A DNA stretch of 64,000 bases from the NCBI GenBank assembly GCA_903871335.1, contig CAIQGE010000026.1:48427-112426 (forward strand). Direction: 5' to 3'. The notes beneath the pieces are model-generated. The model did no database searches. It had not been told where the DNA came from and worked only from the letters and a program-made list of their open reading frames with translations. The DNA is from an uncultured Actinomycetes bacterium. GTDB lineage: Bacteria > Actinomycetota > Acidimicrobiia > Acidimicrobiales > RAAP-2. The stretch's first letter is position 1. Each line of letters begins with the position of its first letter. Below are positions 41,434 through 50,147 of this stretch, piece after piece. Position numbers and translations under genes: made by a program.

Positions 41434-44355
41434 ATGCGGTGGCGTCTTCGAGGTTCTTGGTCCCGTGGGCTGACAATGGCCGTGATCGTGGCGTCGGCTG
41501 CGACGCAATTCGCGGTGCCCGCGGGTGCCGCCACGCCGTCAGTGGCGTGGGGAACTCCCGTGGCACTGAGCGGAGCAACGACCGTCACGGTGGGCACACC
41601 GAGCCAGGTGTCGCCGGTGATTTCGTGTTCGTCGGTGGGTAATTGTGTCGCCGTCGGTTCGTATCGCAACAACCTCCAGCAAACACGCGCCTTCGTCGAG
41701 TCCGAAGTAGCGGGAGTGTGGGGTGCAGCAGCAACTCCCACGGGGGTCCTATCGACCGCCACCACATCATCCCTCGTAGGTGCGTCGTGCTCGACGGACG
41801 GGAATTGCGTGACGGTGGGCACGGCAAACTCGACCGCGGTTATTGAAGAGAGTGTCGGTGGCGTCTGGCAACATGCCTTCGCCGTACCCGGCCTATCGGC
41901 ATTCGGCACGGGAACCTCATCACTCGTGCAGGTGGCGTGCTCCACGCCCGGCAATTGCACGGCCACCGGAACGTGGCAATCAGCCAAGGCCGTGACGTAC
42001 ACCATCACCACGACCGAGACATCGGGGACGTGGAGCGCCGCGCAGTTGATGCTCGGCTCGAAGGCTCTCGGAATTAAGTACAAGGGGACTTACTCTGACG
42101 CCGAACCCAACGCTCTTTCCTGCTCGTCGGCGGGCAACTGCGTCGTGGGAGGATTCGTGTCCAATGCACTGGGCTACTTAGTCGTCGGATTTTTATACCA
42201 GCAGGTGGGCGGTGTCTGGACGCCGGCCTTGGTAGTACCCGGACTCGCGGCGCTCAACGCCGGTGCCTTCGGGTTCGTCAACGCCGTATCGTGCTCCACG
42301 GCGACGGATTGCGAGGCCGGCGGGACCGTCAGCGACGCCAATCAAGTCCAAAGCTCTTTCCTCGTGACCGAAGTCGGTGGCGTCTGGGGCAATGCGCGAA
42401 CCGTCCCCGGAGAAAGTGCCCTCAACGTGGGAACAGGTGCGACGTCGAATTTCTATTCGGGCGGCCAGGTTGTGAATCTCAGCTGTGCGAGCCCCGGGAA
42501 CTGTACGGCGGTGGGCGAATACACCGACGATGCTGATCTCGCTCAGATATACACCACCACCGAGACGGCGGGCGTGTGGTCGACGGCCACGCCGCTGCCC
42601 AACTACAACTCGATCAATGTCAGTGATACCGGAGGATCCGCCTCGCTGTCGAATCTATTGAGTCCGACGACCACGCAACTCAGTTGCTCGGGTCCCGGAA
42701 CGTGCACTGTGGCTGGCTCCTACAGCGACGTCAATGGCAATACCCAGTTTTTCACCGCGATTCAATCGGGCGGGACGTTTGCCAATGCGACCCCTCTCGT
42801 TGACGACACGGGACTTCCCACTGACGTACCTAACGGCAATGCTCAATCGTTGTGGTGTGACGCTGGCGGCAACTGCGTATTTTCGGGCGAATTGATGACG
42901 GGTAGTTCGCTGCTCGCCGGGGTCTTCGCGACCAGTTCGGCCGGAACATGGTCAACGGCCGCCGAGTTCAGTACCAGCGCCACGTTGTCAATGGGAACGG
43001 TCGCCATTGCTGCTCGAGTCGCGTGCCCGAAGGCCAACTCGTGCGTGTCGGCCGGGATGTATTACACCGCCCAAGGTAACGAATCGGTGTTCGTTGATCA
43101 GCAAACCGCGGGTGCCTGGGGCATCGACACTGCTCTGCCAGGCGTGAATTCGTTGAACGCTCAGAACTTCCAAGTCGTCGGTCTCTCGTGTCCGTCGCTC
43201 GGCAACTGCGGACTCGTCGGCGTCTACTCCGACGAGACCGGCAACACGAACTCGTTTTACGACAGCGAGATCTCGGGTGTGTGGCAGAGCGTGGCGCCCG
43301 TGACGGGTATTACTGTCTTCAACCCGACCTCGTTGTTCGGACCCGGCGTTGGTCTCGACGTGGCCGCTCTCTCGTGTCCGACGGCGGGGAATTGTGTGGC
43401 GGTGGGTGATTATCAGTTCTCCAGCTTTGCCACGGCGGCGTTCGTGTTGACTGATGCTTCCGGAGTGTGGAGCGCAACAACGTCCATCGGCACGCTCGAT
43501 TCGTTGAACTTCGGATCGGACGCATTGAGCTCGCTGGTCTGCACGGCTGCGTCCAAGTGCGTGGCCGGTGGAACGTACGCGGACGTGAAGTTGCACCCGC
43601 AATCCCTTCTCGCGACGGACGTCGGCGGCACGTGGACCACCGCGGCCGTGCCGGGTTCCGTGACGCTCAACGCCGCGGTGCGAGCAACGGATTCGGTGGG
43701 AGTGAGCACGATGGCGTGCGCAAAAACGGGTTCGTGCGTGCTCGCGGGCAATTTTGAGGCAACGGGACGCAAGCCCTCGAGTTATATCGCAATCGAAACG
43801 GGTGGCGTGTGGGGCCCCGCAACTGTGGTCACGGGAACAAGTGCCTTTACCCAAGGTGTCACCAATGGATCGGTGGCCAGCGTGACGGAAACGTCTTCGA
43901 CGTGCCCTTCGGCGGGTAATTGCACGCTGACCGGCATTGTGGACGTCGTCGCGAGAAACAACACGACCCAACGATTGTTCGGCGTTCGGGTAGTCAGTGG
44001 TGTGGCGGGCCCGGCCACGGTCATCGTCACACCCACGGCTCCGAGCACGAGTGGGTTCCAAAGCTTTGTACCTGTCGGTGTTGGTTGTCTGACAAAGACC
44101 ACGTGTGTTGATGTCGTGTCGATGATTCAATTCACGCTCAGTATCACCAATGGTGTCCCGAAACTCTCCGCCGTCGAGGACGTCCTGGACGCGAGCGTGG
44201 TCAACGGGCAATGGAGTGCGACCAGTGCTTTGCCCATGGGGACAGCCAGCGCGGAAGCGATGGGCCTTTCGTGCGCACCATCAACGGGTTGCTTGGTGAG
44301 TGGCGATCAGATTTCTTCGAAGGGTGCCTCACCTGTGATGGTGACCGCCGCGTAG
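41434..44355 (+). CDS. Large secreted protein with about 16 Cys-containing repeats
   Basis: A 973-residue exported protein. The signal peptide has R-W-R-L-R-G then a hydrophobic core and likely cleavage after A-V-P-A-G-A. Nearly the whole mature part is tandem units of about 50-65 residues. Each holds a C-x5-C pair (S-C-S-S-V-G-N-C is the first), then A-x-G-x-Y, aromatic-rich strand and G-V-W. I count 16 such Cys pairs. The pattern suggests disulfide-bonded beta-propeller blades. No catalytic motif or cell-wall anchor is seen. GGAGG with good spacing precedes ATG 41434. It is probably a surface or adhesion protein. Confidence 0.8.
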   Translation: MRWRLRGSWSRGLTMAVIVASAATQFAVPAGAATPSVAWGTPVALSGATTVTVGTPSQVSPVISCSSVGNCVAVGSYRNNLQQTRAFVESEVAGVWGAAATPTGVLSTATTSSLVGASCSTDGNCVTVGTANSTAVIEESVGGVWQHAFAVPGLSAFGTGTSSLVQVACSTPGNCTATGTWQSAKAVTYTITTTETSGTWSAAQLMLGSKALGIKYKGTYSDAEPNALSCSSAGNCVVGGFVSNALGYLVVGFLYQQVGGVWTPALVVPGLAALNAGAFGFVNAVSCSTATDCEAGGTVSDANQVQSSFLVTEVGGVWGNARTVPGESALNVGTGATSNFYSGGQVVNLSCASPGNCTAVGEYTDDADLAQIYTTTETAGVWSTATPLPNYNSINVSDTGGSASLSNLLSPTTTQLSCSGPGTCTVAGSYSDVNGNTQFFTAIQSGGTFANATPLVDDTGLPTDVPNGNAQSLWCDAGGNCVFSGELMTGSSLLAGVFATSSAGTWSTAAEFSTSATLSMGTVAIAARVACPKANSCVSAGMYYTAQGNESVFVDQQTAGAWGIDTALPGVNSLNAQNFQVVGLSCPSLGNCGLVGVYSDETGNTNSFYDSEISGVWQSVAPVTGITVFNPTSLFGPGVGLDVAALSCPTAGNCVAVGDYQFSSFATAAFVLTDASGVWSATTSIGTLDSLNFGSDALSSLVCTAASKCVAGGTYADVKLHPQSLLATDVGGTWTTAAVPGSVTLNAAVRATDSVGVSTMACAKTGSCVLAGNFEATGRKPSSYIAIETGGVWGPATVVTGTSAFTQGVTNGSVASVTETSSTCPSAGNCTLTGIVDVVARNNTTQRLFGVRVVSGVAGPATVIVTPTAPSTSGFQSFVPVGVGCLTKTTCVDVVSMIQFTLSITNGVPKLSAVEDVLDASVVNGQWSATSALPMGTASAEAMGLSCAPSTGCLVSGDQISSKGASPVMVTAA

Positions 44356-44414
44356 GCGGCGAGAGTTGCGCGGAGCGCCTCGTCGGTGTGCAATAGGAAG
44401 TGGAAGGAGTCAGG

Positions 44415-44957
44415 ATGAGCTTTGTTGAGAGACCACCCCTCACGTTCGCGTTCTTTCCCGCCGTGCCGAGTTTCTCGGTCACGAGCAGCGACGTCACCGA
44501 TGGTGAGGGACTGACGACAGCACAAGTAGCGAATGTCATGGGATATTCGGGAGAGAACCGATCGCCGCAACTCCGGTGGGAAGGCTTTCCCGCGGAAACG
44601 CAGAGTTTCGCGGTGACTATTCACGACCCCGACGCTCCTACGGGCAGCGGTTTTTGGCACTGGGCAGTCGTCGATATTCCGCGTTCGGTGACGTCTCTGG
44701 ACTCAGGAGCGGGTTCGGGCGGACCCGGCATATTGCCCCAGTTGGCGGTTCAGGTACGTAACGACGCGGGATTCCTGGGCTACGTCGGCGCGGCGCCGCC
44801 CCCCGGGGACCCAGCACACCGTTACGTGACCACGGTCCACGCTGTTGATGTCCCTTCGTTGGGGCTCGACGAAAGTGCGGCGCCCGCGGTCGTTGGATTC
44901 AACTTACGATTTCACGGAATCGCTCGAGCGCAAGTGGTGCCGGTCTTCGGTTCCTAG
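44415..44957 (+). CDS. PEBP-like protein (YbhB/YbcL family)
   Basis: A 180-residue phosphatidylethanolamine-binding-protein fold: S-P-Q-L-R-W-E-G-F-P, the ligand-site motif D-P-D-A-P-T-G-S-G-F-W-H-W, and G-Y-V-G-A-A-P-P-P-G-D-P-A-H-R-Y. No signal peptide, so cytoplasmic. ATG 44415 follows AAGGAG closely. A start five codons earlier (44400) is in frame but has no ribosome binding site. Its stop shares CTAG with the convergent hexosaminidase gene. Bacterial relatives have no settled role. Confidence 0.87.
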   Translation: MSFVERPPLTFAFFPAVPSFSVTSSDVTDGEGLTTAQVANVMGYSGENRSPQLRWEGFPAETQSFAVTIHDPDAPTGSGFWHWAVVDIPRSVTSLDSGAGSGGPGILPQLAVQVRNDAGFLGYVGAAPPPGDPAHRYVTTVHAVDVPSLGLDESAAPAVVGFNLRFHGIARAQVVPVFGS

Positions 44958-46507
44958 TCGCTCGTCGCTGCGGCGGCGTCGAGCGGTCGAAAATTGATTC
45001 CCAGTGCCGCGAGTCTCTCGGCATGCTTTGCGAGACGCTGACCAAATTCGCTCAGGTCACCTGATGTTCCCCACGCGACTTCCGCAAAGGCTGAAAGTCG
45101 GGGGAACGCCATGTAGTCCAAGTGGTCACGTGACGCGATGTATTCGGTCCACAGTTGCGCCTGAGTTCCGATGACGTGGTGCGCTGCGTGGTGCGGCACG
45201 TCATCGGGAATCACGCGAAACCCGTAGACCTTCTGCCAGGTGGTGGCGAATGGTGGCGGCAAGAGGGCCATGGGCTCGTCAGCACTCTCGGAGTTCGGCC
45301 AGTCAAAGTACGTGAACTCCATGGGAGCCATGATCACGTCGTGACCACGACGCACCGCCTCGGTACCGAAGAGCGAGTGGCGCCAGGCGGCGATGATGGT
45401 GGAAGTCGGCACGTCGGCGTCGAGTACTTCGTCCCACGCGACCACGCGATGGCCCCGTTGTTCGAGGGCTCGCGTGAGACGATCGGTGTAGAGACCCTGA
45501 AGTTGTCGCGCGTGAGTAAATCCGTTCAACTGCATGATTCCACGAGCTTGTTCGCTCGCCTCCCATTCGGTCGTCGGACACTCGTCCCCGCCAATATGTA
45601 CCGGGCTCCCGGGGAAGTAGTCCGCGACGGCGCAGACTACGGCTTCCGCAAAATCGAGCGTGTTAGGTGCCACGTTGAGGACGTGATGACTGATGCCCCA
45701 ACGGGTGCCTACGGATCGCACGGTCGGAGTATTTCCGTACTCCGGGTACGCCGCGAGCACCGCGAGGGCGTGACCCGGTAGGTCGATCTCGGGAACCACG
45801 GTGACGGCTCGACGACGAGCGTGTTCGCGGAGCTGGGCGAGGTCGTCGCTCGTATAAAAGCCCTCGTGCGGGATACCGTCATCGCTCGCATCTTCCACTC
45901 GGCCGACCGGCGATGACGTGCGGAACGCACCGACCTCGGTCAGTCGAGGAAATGAGGGGACCTCGACACGCCACCCCTGGTCGTCGTTGAGATGGAGGTG
46001 GACATAATTCAAGCGGTGCTGGGCGGCGTGGTCAATGAAGCGACAGACGTCCTCGACGGAGAAGAAATGGCGGGCAACATCGAGGTGTACGCCACGCCAC
46101 GCAAAACGAGGATGATCGACGATGTGCCAGCAGGGGATCGCGATGTCGCTCGTTGATGGTGTTGCACGCCACGAGGAGACGGGGGCTAGTTGACGAAGTG
46201 CCACGAGGGCGTACGCCGCCCCCGACGCGTCACCAGCGAGAATCTGAATCCCCGCGCTGTCGATGCGCATATCGAAGGCTCCGTCGATCAGGTCCGCACC
46301 GTGCGTCATCGTGATCGCGGCCCGCGAAGGCTCGACGTTGACCACGTCGCCATCAAGGCTGATCGCGAGATCGCACGCGAACGTTTCGGCGACGTCCCAC
46401 CATTCTGAGGGAGCCGCAAGCAAGAGGGGAGCGCGGAGGAGGAAGACACCGTCGCCTCGCGTAGCTTCCACGGGGCGAGGAATAAGCGACGGCGTCTCGA
46501 GGCTCAC
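44954..46507 (-). CDS. GH20 beta-N-acetylhexosaminidase
   Basis: A 517-residue enzyme that removes terminal beta-GlcNAc or GalNAc. An N-terminal GH20b-type domain (to about residue 130) precedes the TIM barrel. W-R-G-V-H-L-D-V-A-R-H-F-F, H-L-H-L-N-D-D-Q-G-W and the catalytic pair in H-I-G-G-D-E-C-P-T-T-E-W are all present. No signal peptide is visible, which suggests an intracellular role such as recycling of cell-wall amino sugars. GTG 46507 is used because the upstream ATG lies inside a terminator hairpin. Confidence 0.9.
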   Translation of the reverse strand: MSLETPSLIPRPVEATRGDGVFLLRAPLLLAAPSEWWDVAETFACDLAISLDGDVVNVEPSRAAITMTHGADLIDGAFDMRIDSAGIQILAGDASGAAYALVALRQLAPVSSWRATPSTSDIAIPCWHIVDHPRFAWRGVHLDVARHFFSVEDVCRFIDHAAQHRLNYVHLHLNDDQGWRVEVPSFPRLTEVGAFRTSSPVGRVEDASDDGIPHEGFYTSDDLAQLREHARRRAVTVVPEIDLPGHALAVLAAYPEYGNTPTVRSVGTRWGISHHVLNVAPNTLDFAEAVVCAVADYFPGSPVHIGGDECPTTEWEASEQARGIMQLNGFTHARQLQGLYTDRLTRALEQRGHRVVAWDEVLDADVPTSTIIAAWRHSLFGTEAVRRGHDVIMAPMEFTYFDWPNSESADEPMALLPPPFATTWQKVYGFRVIPDDVPHHAAHHVIGTQAQLWTEYIASRDHLDYMAFPRLSAFAEVAWGTSGDLSEFGQRLAKHAERLAALGINFRPLDAAAATSD

Positions 46508-46516
46508 GTAGAAAAG

Positions 46517-46554
46517 GTTAGGCCCCCTCATCTCGTGAGATGAGGGGGCCTAAC
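46517..46554 (-). terminator. Intrinsic terminator of the secreted hydrolase gene
   Basis: A perfect 18-base inverted repeat (GTTAGGCCCCCTCATCTC and its complement) with a two-base centre lies just after the stop at 46565. On the minus strand it is followed by CTTTTCT. This is the clearest rho-independent terminator in the window. Confidence 0.85.
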
Positions 46555-46564
46555 AGCAGGTCAC

Positions 46565-48706
46565 TCAGGCGCCGGGCACACCAATACAAGCGGTGCTCCC
46601 ACACACGTTGGTTTCAAGTCCGGTCGACATGAATCCGTAGATCTGTTCGATCAGCCCCACACTCCGACGTCCGTACCCGTGCGGGTCATTGCCGTACTGA
46701 CTACCAGAGGGAGCTTCGTTATCGACGGGCGGCGTAGGTGTGCCGTAGTCCCAGAGTTCGATGAAGGCCTTGTTGGACACCGACTGGTTCGCGGCCGTGA
46801 ATCCCCACTGAATCGTGACCGGGAGGTTGGTGCGCGGCGTGCCGAAGGCATTCGTATCAAACGTGGGTTGGTGGTTCACGGCGCCAATGGTGCGACCAAA
46901 TGCTTCGGCCGACACGTTGGCCACCTGATGGTCGCCGTAGTTCTCGATGATGAAGACTTGCTTCGCCTTAGTGCCCGCGTAGGGGTGCGTAGTCAAGTTC
47001 TCTGCGTAACCGTCATTCTCACCACGGTCCCAGAGCATCTGGCCCAGTTGCAATCCGATCTGCTGGTCAGTTGCGTTGGGGTAGGCGGGATCGTAAACCG
47101 CCTTGAACTCGCTCCAGTCAACCGAACGATTGAGCAGAAGTCCGCCGTAATTCTCGCCGGGCACCCCGAGTACGGCACGACTCCATTCGTTGGAGATTGC
47201 CGACACGGCGCCGCCCATGATGCCGCCTTGTGAGTAACCCTGGTACTGACACTTGCCGACCTGGAAGCGGGTGACTCCACCGTCCTGGAACGCGGGATTC
47301 GACGCGAAGCCGTTCGGGTCATTGACGAGACGAGCCAAGAATTGGAAGTCCACAAAACCCTGGAGCATGTGGTCCACGTTTTCGTGGAAGTTGCTCATGT
47401 CCGACAAACTGGCCGCCACCATCAAGAGGTCGTTGGAGGACATTCCCGCCCAGTCGGTCGCACACCCCATCATGTTTTGGGCGACACCCTTGACGAAAGA
47501 GCCGCCGGAGACTTCGGTCGCCGAACCGAGCAGGCCGTGACCATAGAGAGTGGGCAGGGCCTTGACGCCACTTTGAATGGACGTGGGCAGAACGCAGATG
47601 TAGTTGGCCCAGATTTGGTTGGACCAGGTGGGTGTGGCGCCCTTGGAGAGAGTGGACTTCTCGAGCAACGGCAGACCATTTTTATCGAGATTCATTGCTC
47701 CGCAATTAGCGGTGTTCGTCGAGTCAAACATGGCCGTCCTCGCCGACGGGCACTTCGTTAAGAAGGTGGGCACCTGGAAAGCGCCGGAAATTTGGAGCTC
47801 AGTACCGACGACCGCCGAGGAATACACGGTAAATACCGGCTTGGTTTTTCCGACGAGGGCGAAGGCCTGATTACGCATGGTGAGCGCGGGGTCAGCCAAT
47901 GTCGAGTCCGAGAACTTCGTCGCGGAGGTTCCTCCAGAGGAAATGACGGTGAAGTCCCACGCCGCGTAGAGATGGGAAAGGTCAAAGGTGGCGAGATCAT
48001 TGGTCGTCAACCACTTCAAGTGCGCGCCGCGCGAACTCGGCGACAAGGTTCCCTTGAGCGCAGCGGCTTCTCCCGCGAGTTCGCTGATGCGGGCATTGCT
48101 CGTGTCGTAGAGATTCCGTAGCAACACGTCGATTCGGTCGCCCTCGGTGTAGTTCACGACCGGGTGAATCATCAAGAGCTGGGTGGTGGGATCGGTGTTT
48201 TGACCGTCAAGTTCCGCGAAGTACGGTACACACTTCTTGGTCGTCGCGTCCCAGAGGACGACGGGAGCGGCGCTATTGGTGAGCGTGCCCGTCACGGTGC
48301 AACCGGAAAGACCAATGTTCGTGGACGTGGCGATTGCGGAGTTCGCGAGCGACAGATTCGGAATCTGGATCATCACGACAGAGCCCGGTGAAAAACCGTC
48401 GTTCTGATTCTCGAAGGTCGGGTTGATGTGCACACCACTCTTGTTCATGGGAGTGGCGGTCTTCGCGATGTTGACGAGTAGTCCGGTCGCGGTGCTTGCG
48501 GACTTCGTGAATGCGTTGTTCGGCCACGGCAACAAACAGTCGTGGCCAACGGGTGTCGACACCAATGAATCACACGTGGCGACGCCGGGCGCCGGCATGG
48601 GAGTGCCGCCGTGGTTCACGCGAGCCGCGGAGGCCCCGGACATCACCAGCATCGGAACGGCTAATGCAGCAGCCATCGAAGTGAACAGAACGCGGCGTAG
48701 TGCCAT
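46565..48706 (-). CDS. Large secreted alpha/beta-hydrolase-like protein
   Basis: A 713-residue exported protein. The signal peptide has R-R-V then a hydrophobic core ending around G-A-S-A-A. The C-terminal half contains G-Y-S-Q-G-G-I-M-G-G, a serine-hydrolase nucleophile elbow, with Y-G-H-G-L-L-G upstream of it and candidate acid and His residues later (E-N-Y-G-D-H-Q). The N-terminal half is beta-rich with several Cys pairs. ATG 48706 has a GGGGGG stretch upstream. A strong terminator follows. The substrate is unknown. Confidence 0.72.
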   Translation of the reverse strand: MALRRVLFTSMAAALAVPMLVMSGASAARVNHGGTPMPAPGVATCDSLVSTPVGHDCLLPWPNNAFTKSASTATGLLVNIAKTATPMNKSGVHINPTFENQNDGFSPGSVVMIQIPNLSLANSAIATSTNIGLSGCTVTGTLTNSAAPVVLWDATTKKCVPYFAELDGQNTDPTTQLLMIHPVVNYTEGDRIDVLLRNLYDTSNARISELAGEAAALKGTLSPSSRGAHLKWLTTNDLATFDLSHLYAAWDFTVISSGGTSATKFSDSTLADPALTMRNQAFALVGKTKPVFTVYSSAVVGTELQISGAFQVPTFLTKCPSARTAMFDSTNTANCGAMNLDKNGLPLLEKSTLSKGATPTWSNQIWANYICVLPTSIQSGVKALPTLYGHGLLGSATEVSGGSFVKGVAQNMMGCATDWAGMSSNDLLMVAASLSDMSNFHENVDHMLQGFVDFQFLARLVNDPNGFASNPAFQDGGVTRFQVGKCQYQGYSQGGIMGGAVSAISNEWSRAVLGVPGENYGGLLLNRSVDWSEFKAVYDPAYPNATDQQIGLQLGQMLWDRGENDGYAENLTTHPYAGTKAKQVFIIENYGDHQVANVSAEAFGRTIGAVNHQPTFDTNAFGTPRTNLPVTIQWGFTAANQSVSNKAFIELWDYGTPTPPVDNEAPSGSQYGNDPHGYGRRSVGLIEQIYGFMSTGLETNVCGSTACIGVPGA

Positions 48707-48808
48707 GAGACCCCCCTCATCAGTACAACGAATCGGAGCATAACGAACAACCATTGACGGCGCTTGGATAGTTGAGGCGGCTCATCAAAGGACGCTGAGC
48801 CGACTCGT

Positions 48809-48814
48809 TACTCT
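48809..48814 (+). promoter_or_regulatory. Leaderless -10 box of the GNAT gene (TACTCT)
   Basis: TACTCT lies six bases before ATG 48821. No ribosome binding site is present. Confidence 0.45.
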
Positions 48815-48820
48815 GCGTGC

Positions 48821-49252
48821 ATGGACATTCGCCGCTACGATCGCCGCGACCGCGAGGACGTCGTGCGTTTATGGCGTGACGGTGAACTCGTTGACGATCC
48901 AGAGATAGCCGACGCGATGATCGAACGAAAGATGTCCTTTGACGGGAATCTGTTTGTCGGAGTGGAAGACGGCGAGATTGTGGGAACCATCATGGTTGGT
49001 GACGAAGGTCGTCGGGGGTGGCTCAATCTGCTGGCTGTCGATACTTCCCGCCGTCGCGCCGGACTCGGCGCTCAACTTCTCCGTTACGCGGAGGATCTCT
49101 TGACAGCCCAGGGTTGTCCCAAGGTGAATCTCCAGATTCGACATGATAACGAGGACGTCGTGGCTTTCTACGAGCGACTGGGCTACGGCGATGACCGTGT
49201 CATCTCCATGGGGAAATCCTTACCAACGAGCGACGCACCGTCGGACGGCTGA
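48821..49252 (+). CDS. GNAT-family N-acetyltransferase (YpeA-like)
   Basis: A 143-residue single-domain acetyltransferase. D-I-R-R-Y-D-R-R-D at the start, the strand G-W-L-N-L-L-A-V, the acetyl-CoA loop R-R-R-A-G-L-G-A-Q-L-L, and the C-terminal N-L-Q-I-R-H-D-N-E-D-V-V-A-F-Y-E-R-L-G-Y are typical of the YpeA group. The acceptor is unknown. Confidence 0.88.
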   Translation: MDIRRYDRRDREDVVRLWRDGELVDDPEIADAMIERKMSFDGNLFVGVEDGEIVGTIMVGDEGRRGWLNLLAVDTSRRRAGLGAQLLRYAEDLLTAQGCPKVNLQIRHDNEDVVAFYERLGYGDDRVISMGKSLPTSDAPSDG

Positions 49253-49317
49253 CGGGTCGGGTTTCTGACGCTGCCCACAACAGCGACGGGGCAATCGTTG
49301 ATCGAAACGGATTCTTT

Positions 49318-50055
49318 CTAGAGCGTGATGTCGCCGACGGGCAGTCGTCGCTCGACGGCACTCCCGTCCACGCGATCAATGACATACGCGGCCGGACCCG
49401 TGTTCGGATCAACCGTGAGGTCGCTGACGACTCGGACGGGATCGGTACCCTCGTACCAAATACCAATGCGGTCGTCCGTCGCGAAACTGCGTTCTGGCAT
49501 GGTGCCCGCGCTCACGAGTTCGTGCAACAGAGGGCGTCGTTGGGCTTCGGAGTCGTAGTGGACGCCATTGCCGTAAGGAAGAAGAGCCAGTCCATTCGTC
49601 ACGGGTTGCAGCGCCGGGCCAAAGGAGTCAGTGGTACCTCCCACGTGCCAACACAGACTTCCTGCGCTGACGCCGCCCAAGATGACCCCCGCCTCCCAGG
49701 CCTGACGCATCGCGATGTCGATGCCGTGCAGCTGCCAGAGACTGAGGAGATTGGCCACCGAACCACCTCCGACCCACACGAGATCAGAAGAGAGCAGTCG
49801 CTCCTCCGGGTCGGCGGAAGGTTGGGGAAAGACCTTGAGTTCCGTCACGTCGCACCCGGCTGCATTGAGTGCTTCGTAGCTCATGGAGTAGTACTGCGCG
49901 GCGTCGCCGCTGGCGGTCAGCACGAGGCAGACGCGGGGCCGTGTCTTGCCCGTCGCCGCGAGAGCGTCGCGCAACATGGCGCCCACTCGCACTGATTGTT
50001 GAACCGGACCGGGAATGAAACCTCCGGAGGTCGCGAGAATTCGTCGTGTGGTCAT
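49318..50055 (-). CDS. Peptidase E-like serine peptidase (family S51)
   Basis: A 245-residue protein with the S51 fold of class I amidotransferases. V-W-V-G-G-G-S-V-A-N-L-L leads to G-V-S-A-G-S-L-C-W with the nucleophile Ser, and a later S-F-A-T-D-D-R-I-G supplies the usual region for the acid. Peptidase E cleaves Asp-X dipeptides, but relatives include cyanophycinase-like enzymes, so the substrate is uncertain. It has TACATT six bases before ATG 50055. Confidence 0.85.
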   Translation of the reverse strand: MTTRRILATSGGFIPGPVQQSVRVGAMLRDALAATGKTRPRVCLVLTASGDAAQYYSMSYEALNAAGCDVTELKVFPQPSADPEERLLSSDLVWVGGGSVANLLSLWQLHGIDIAMRQAWEAGVILGGVSAGSLCWHVGGTTDSFGPALQPVTNGLALLPYGNGVHYDSEAQRRPLLHELVSAGTMPERSFATDDRIGIWYEGTDPVRVVSDLTVDPNTGPAAYVIDRVDGSAVERRLPVGDITL

Positions 50056-50061
50056 CGCACC

Positions 50062-50067
50062 AATGTA
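50062..50067 (-). promoter_or_regulatory. Leaderless -10 box of the peptidase E gene (TACATT)
   Basis: TACATT on the minus strand, six bases before ATG 50055. Confidence 0.45.
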
Positions 50068-50147
50068 CGGGCTCGCGCTATGGAGAGAGTCTCGACGTGG
50101 TGGTCGTCGCGCAATAGGATTCGGAGATCGTCCATCAAGGGGGAACC

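Noticed and set aside
42988..44211. Open frame of 407 codons on the minus strand
   Set aside because: It is antisense to the secreted repeat protein. It is Arg- and His-rich, as expected of the complement of GC-rich coding DNA.
41434..44355. Cys-rich repeats as a metal-binding or lanthipeptide-type protein
   Set aside because: The Cys pairs are widely and regularly spaced in a 973-residue exported protein with Trp and Tyr strands, which fits disulfide-bonded blades better. No modification enzymes are nearby.
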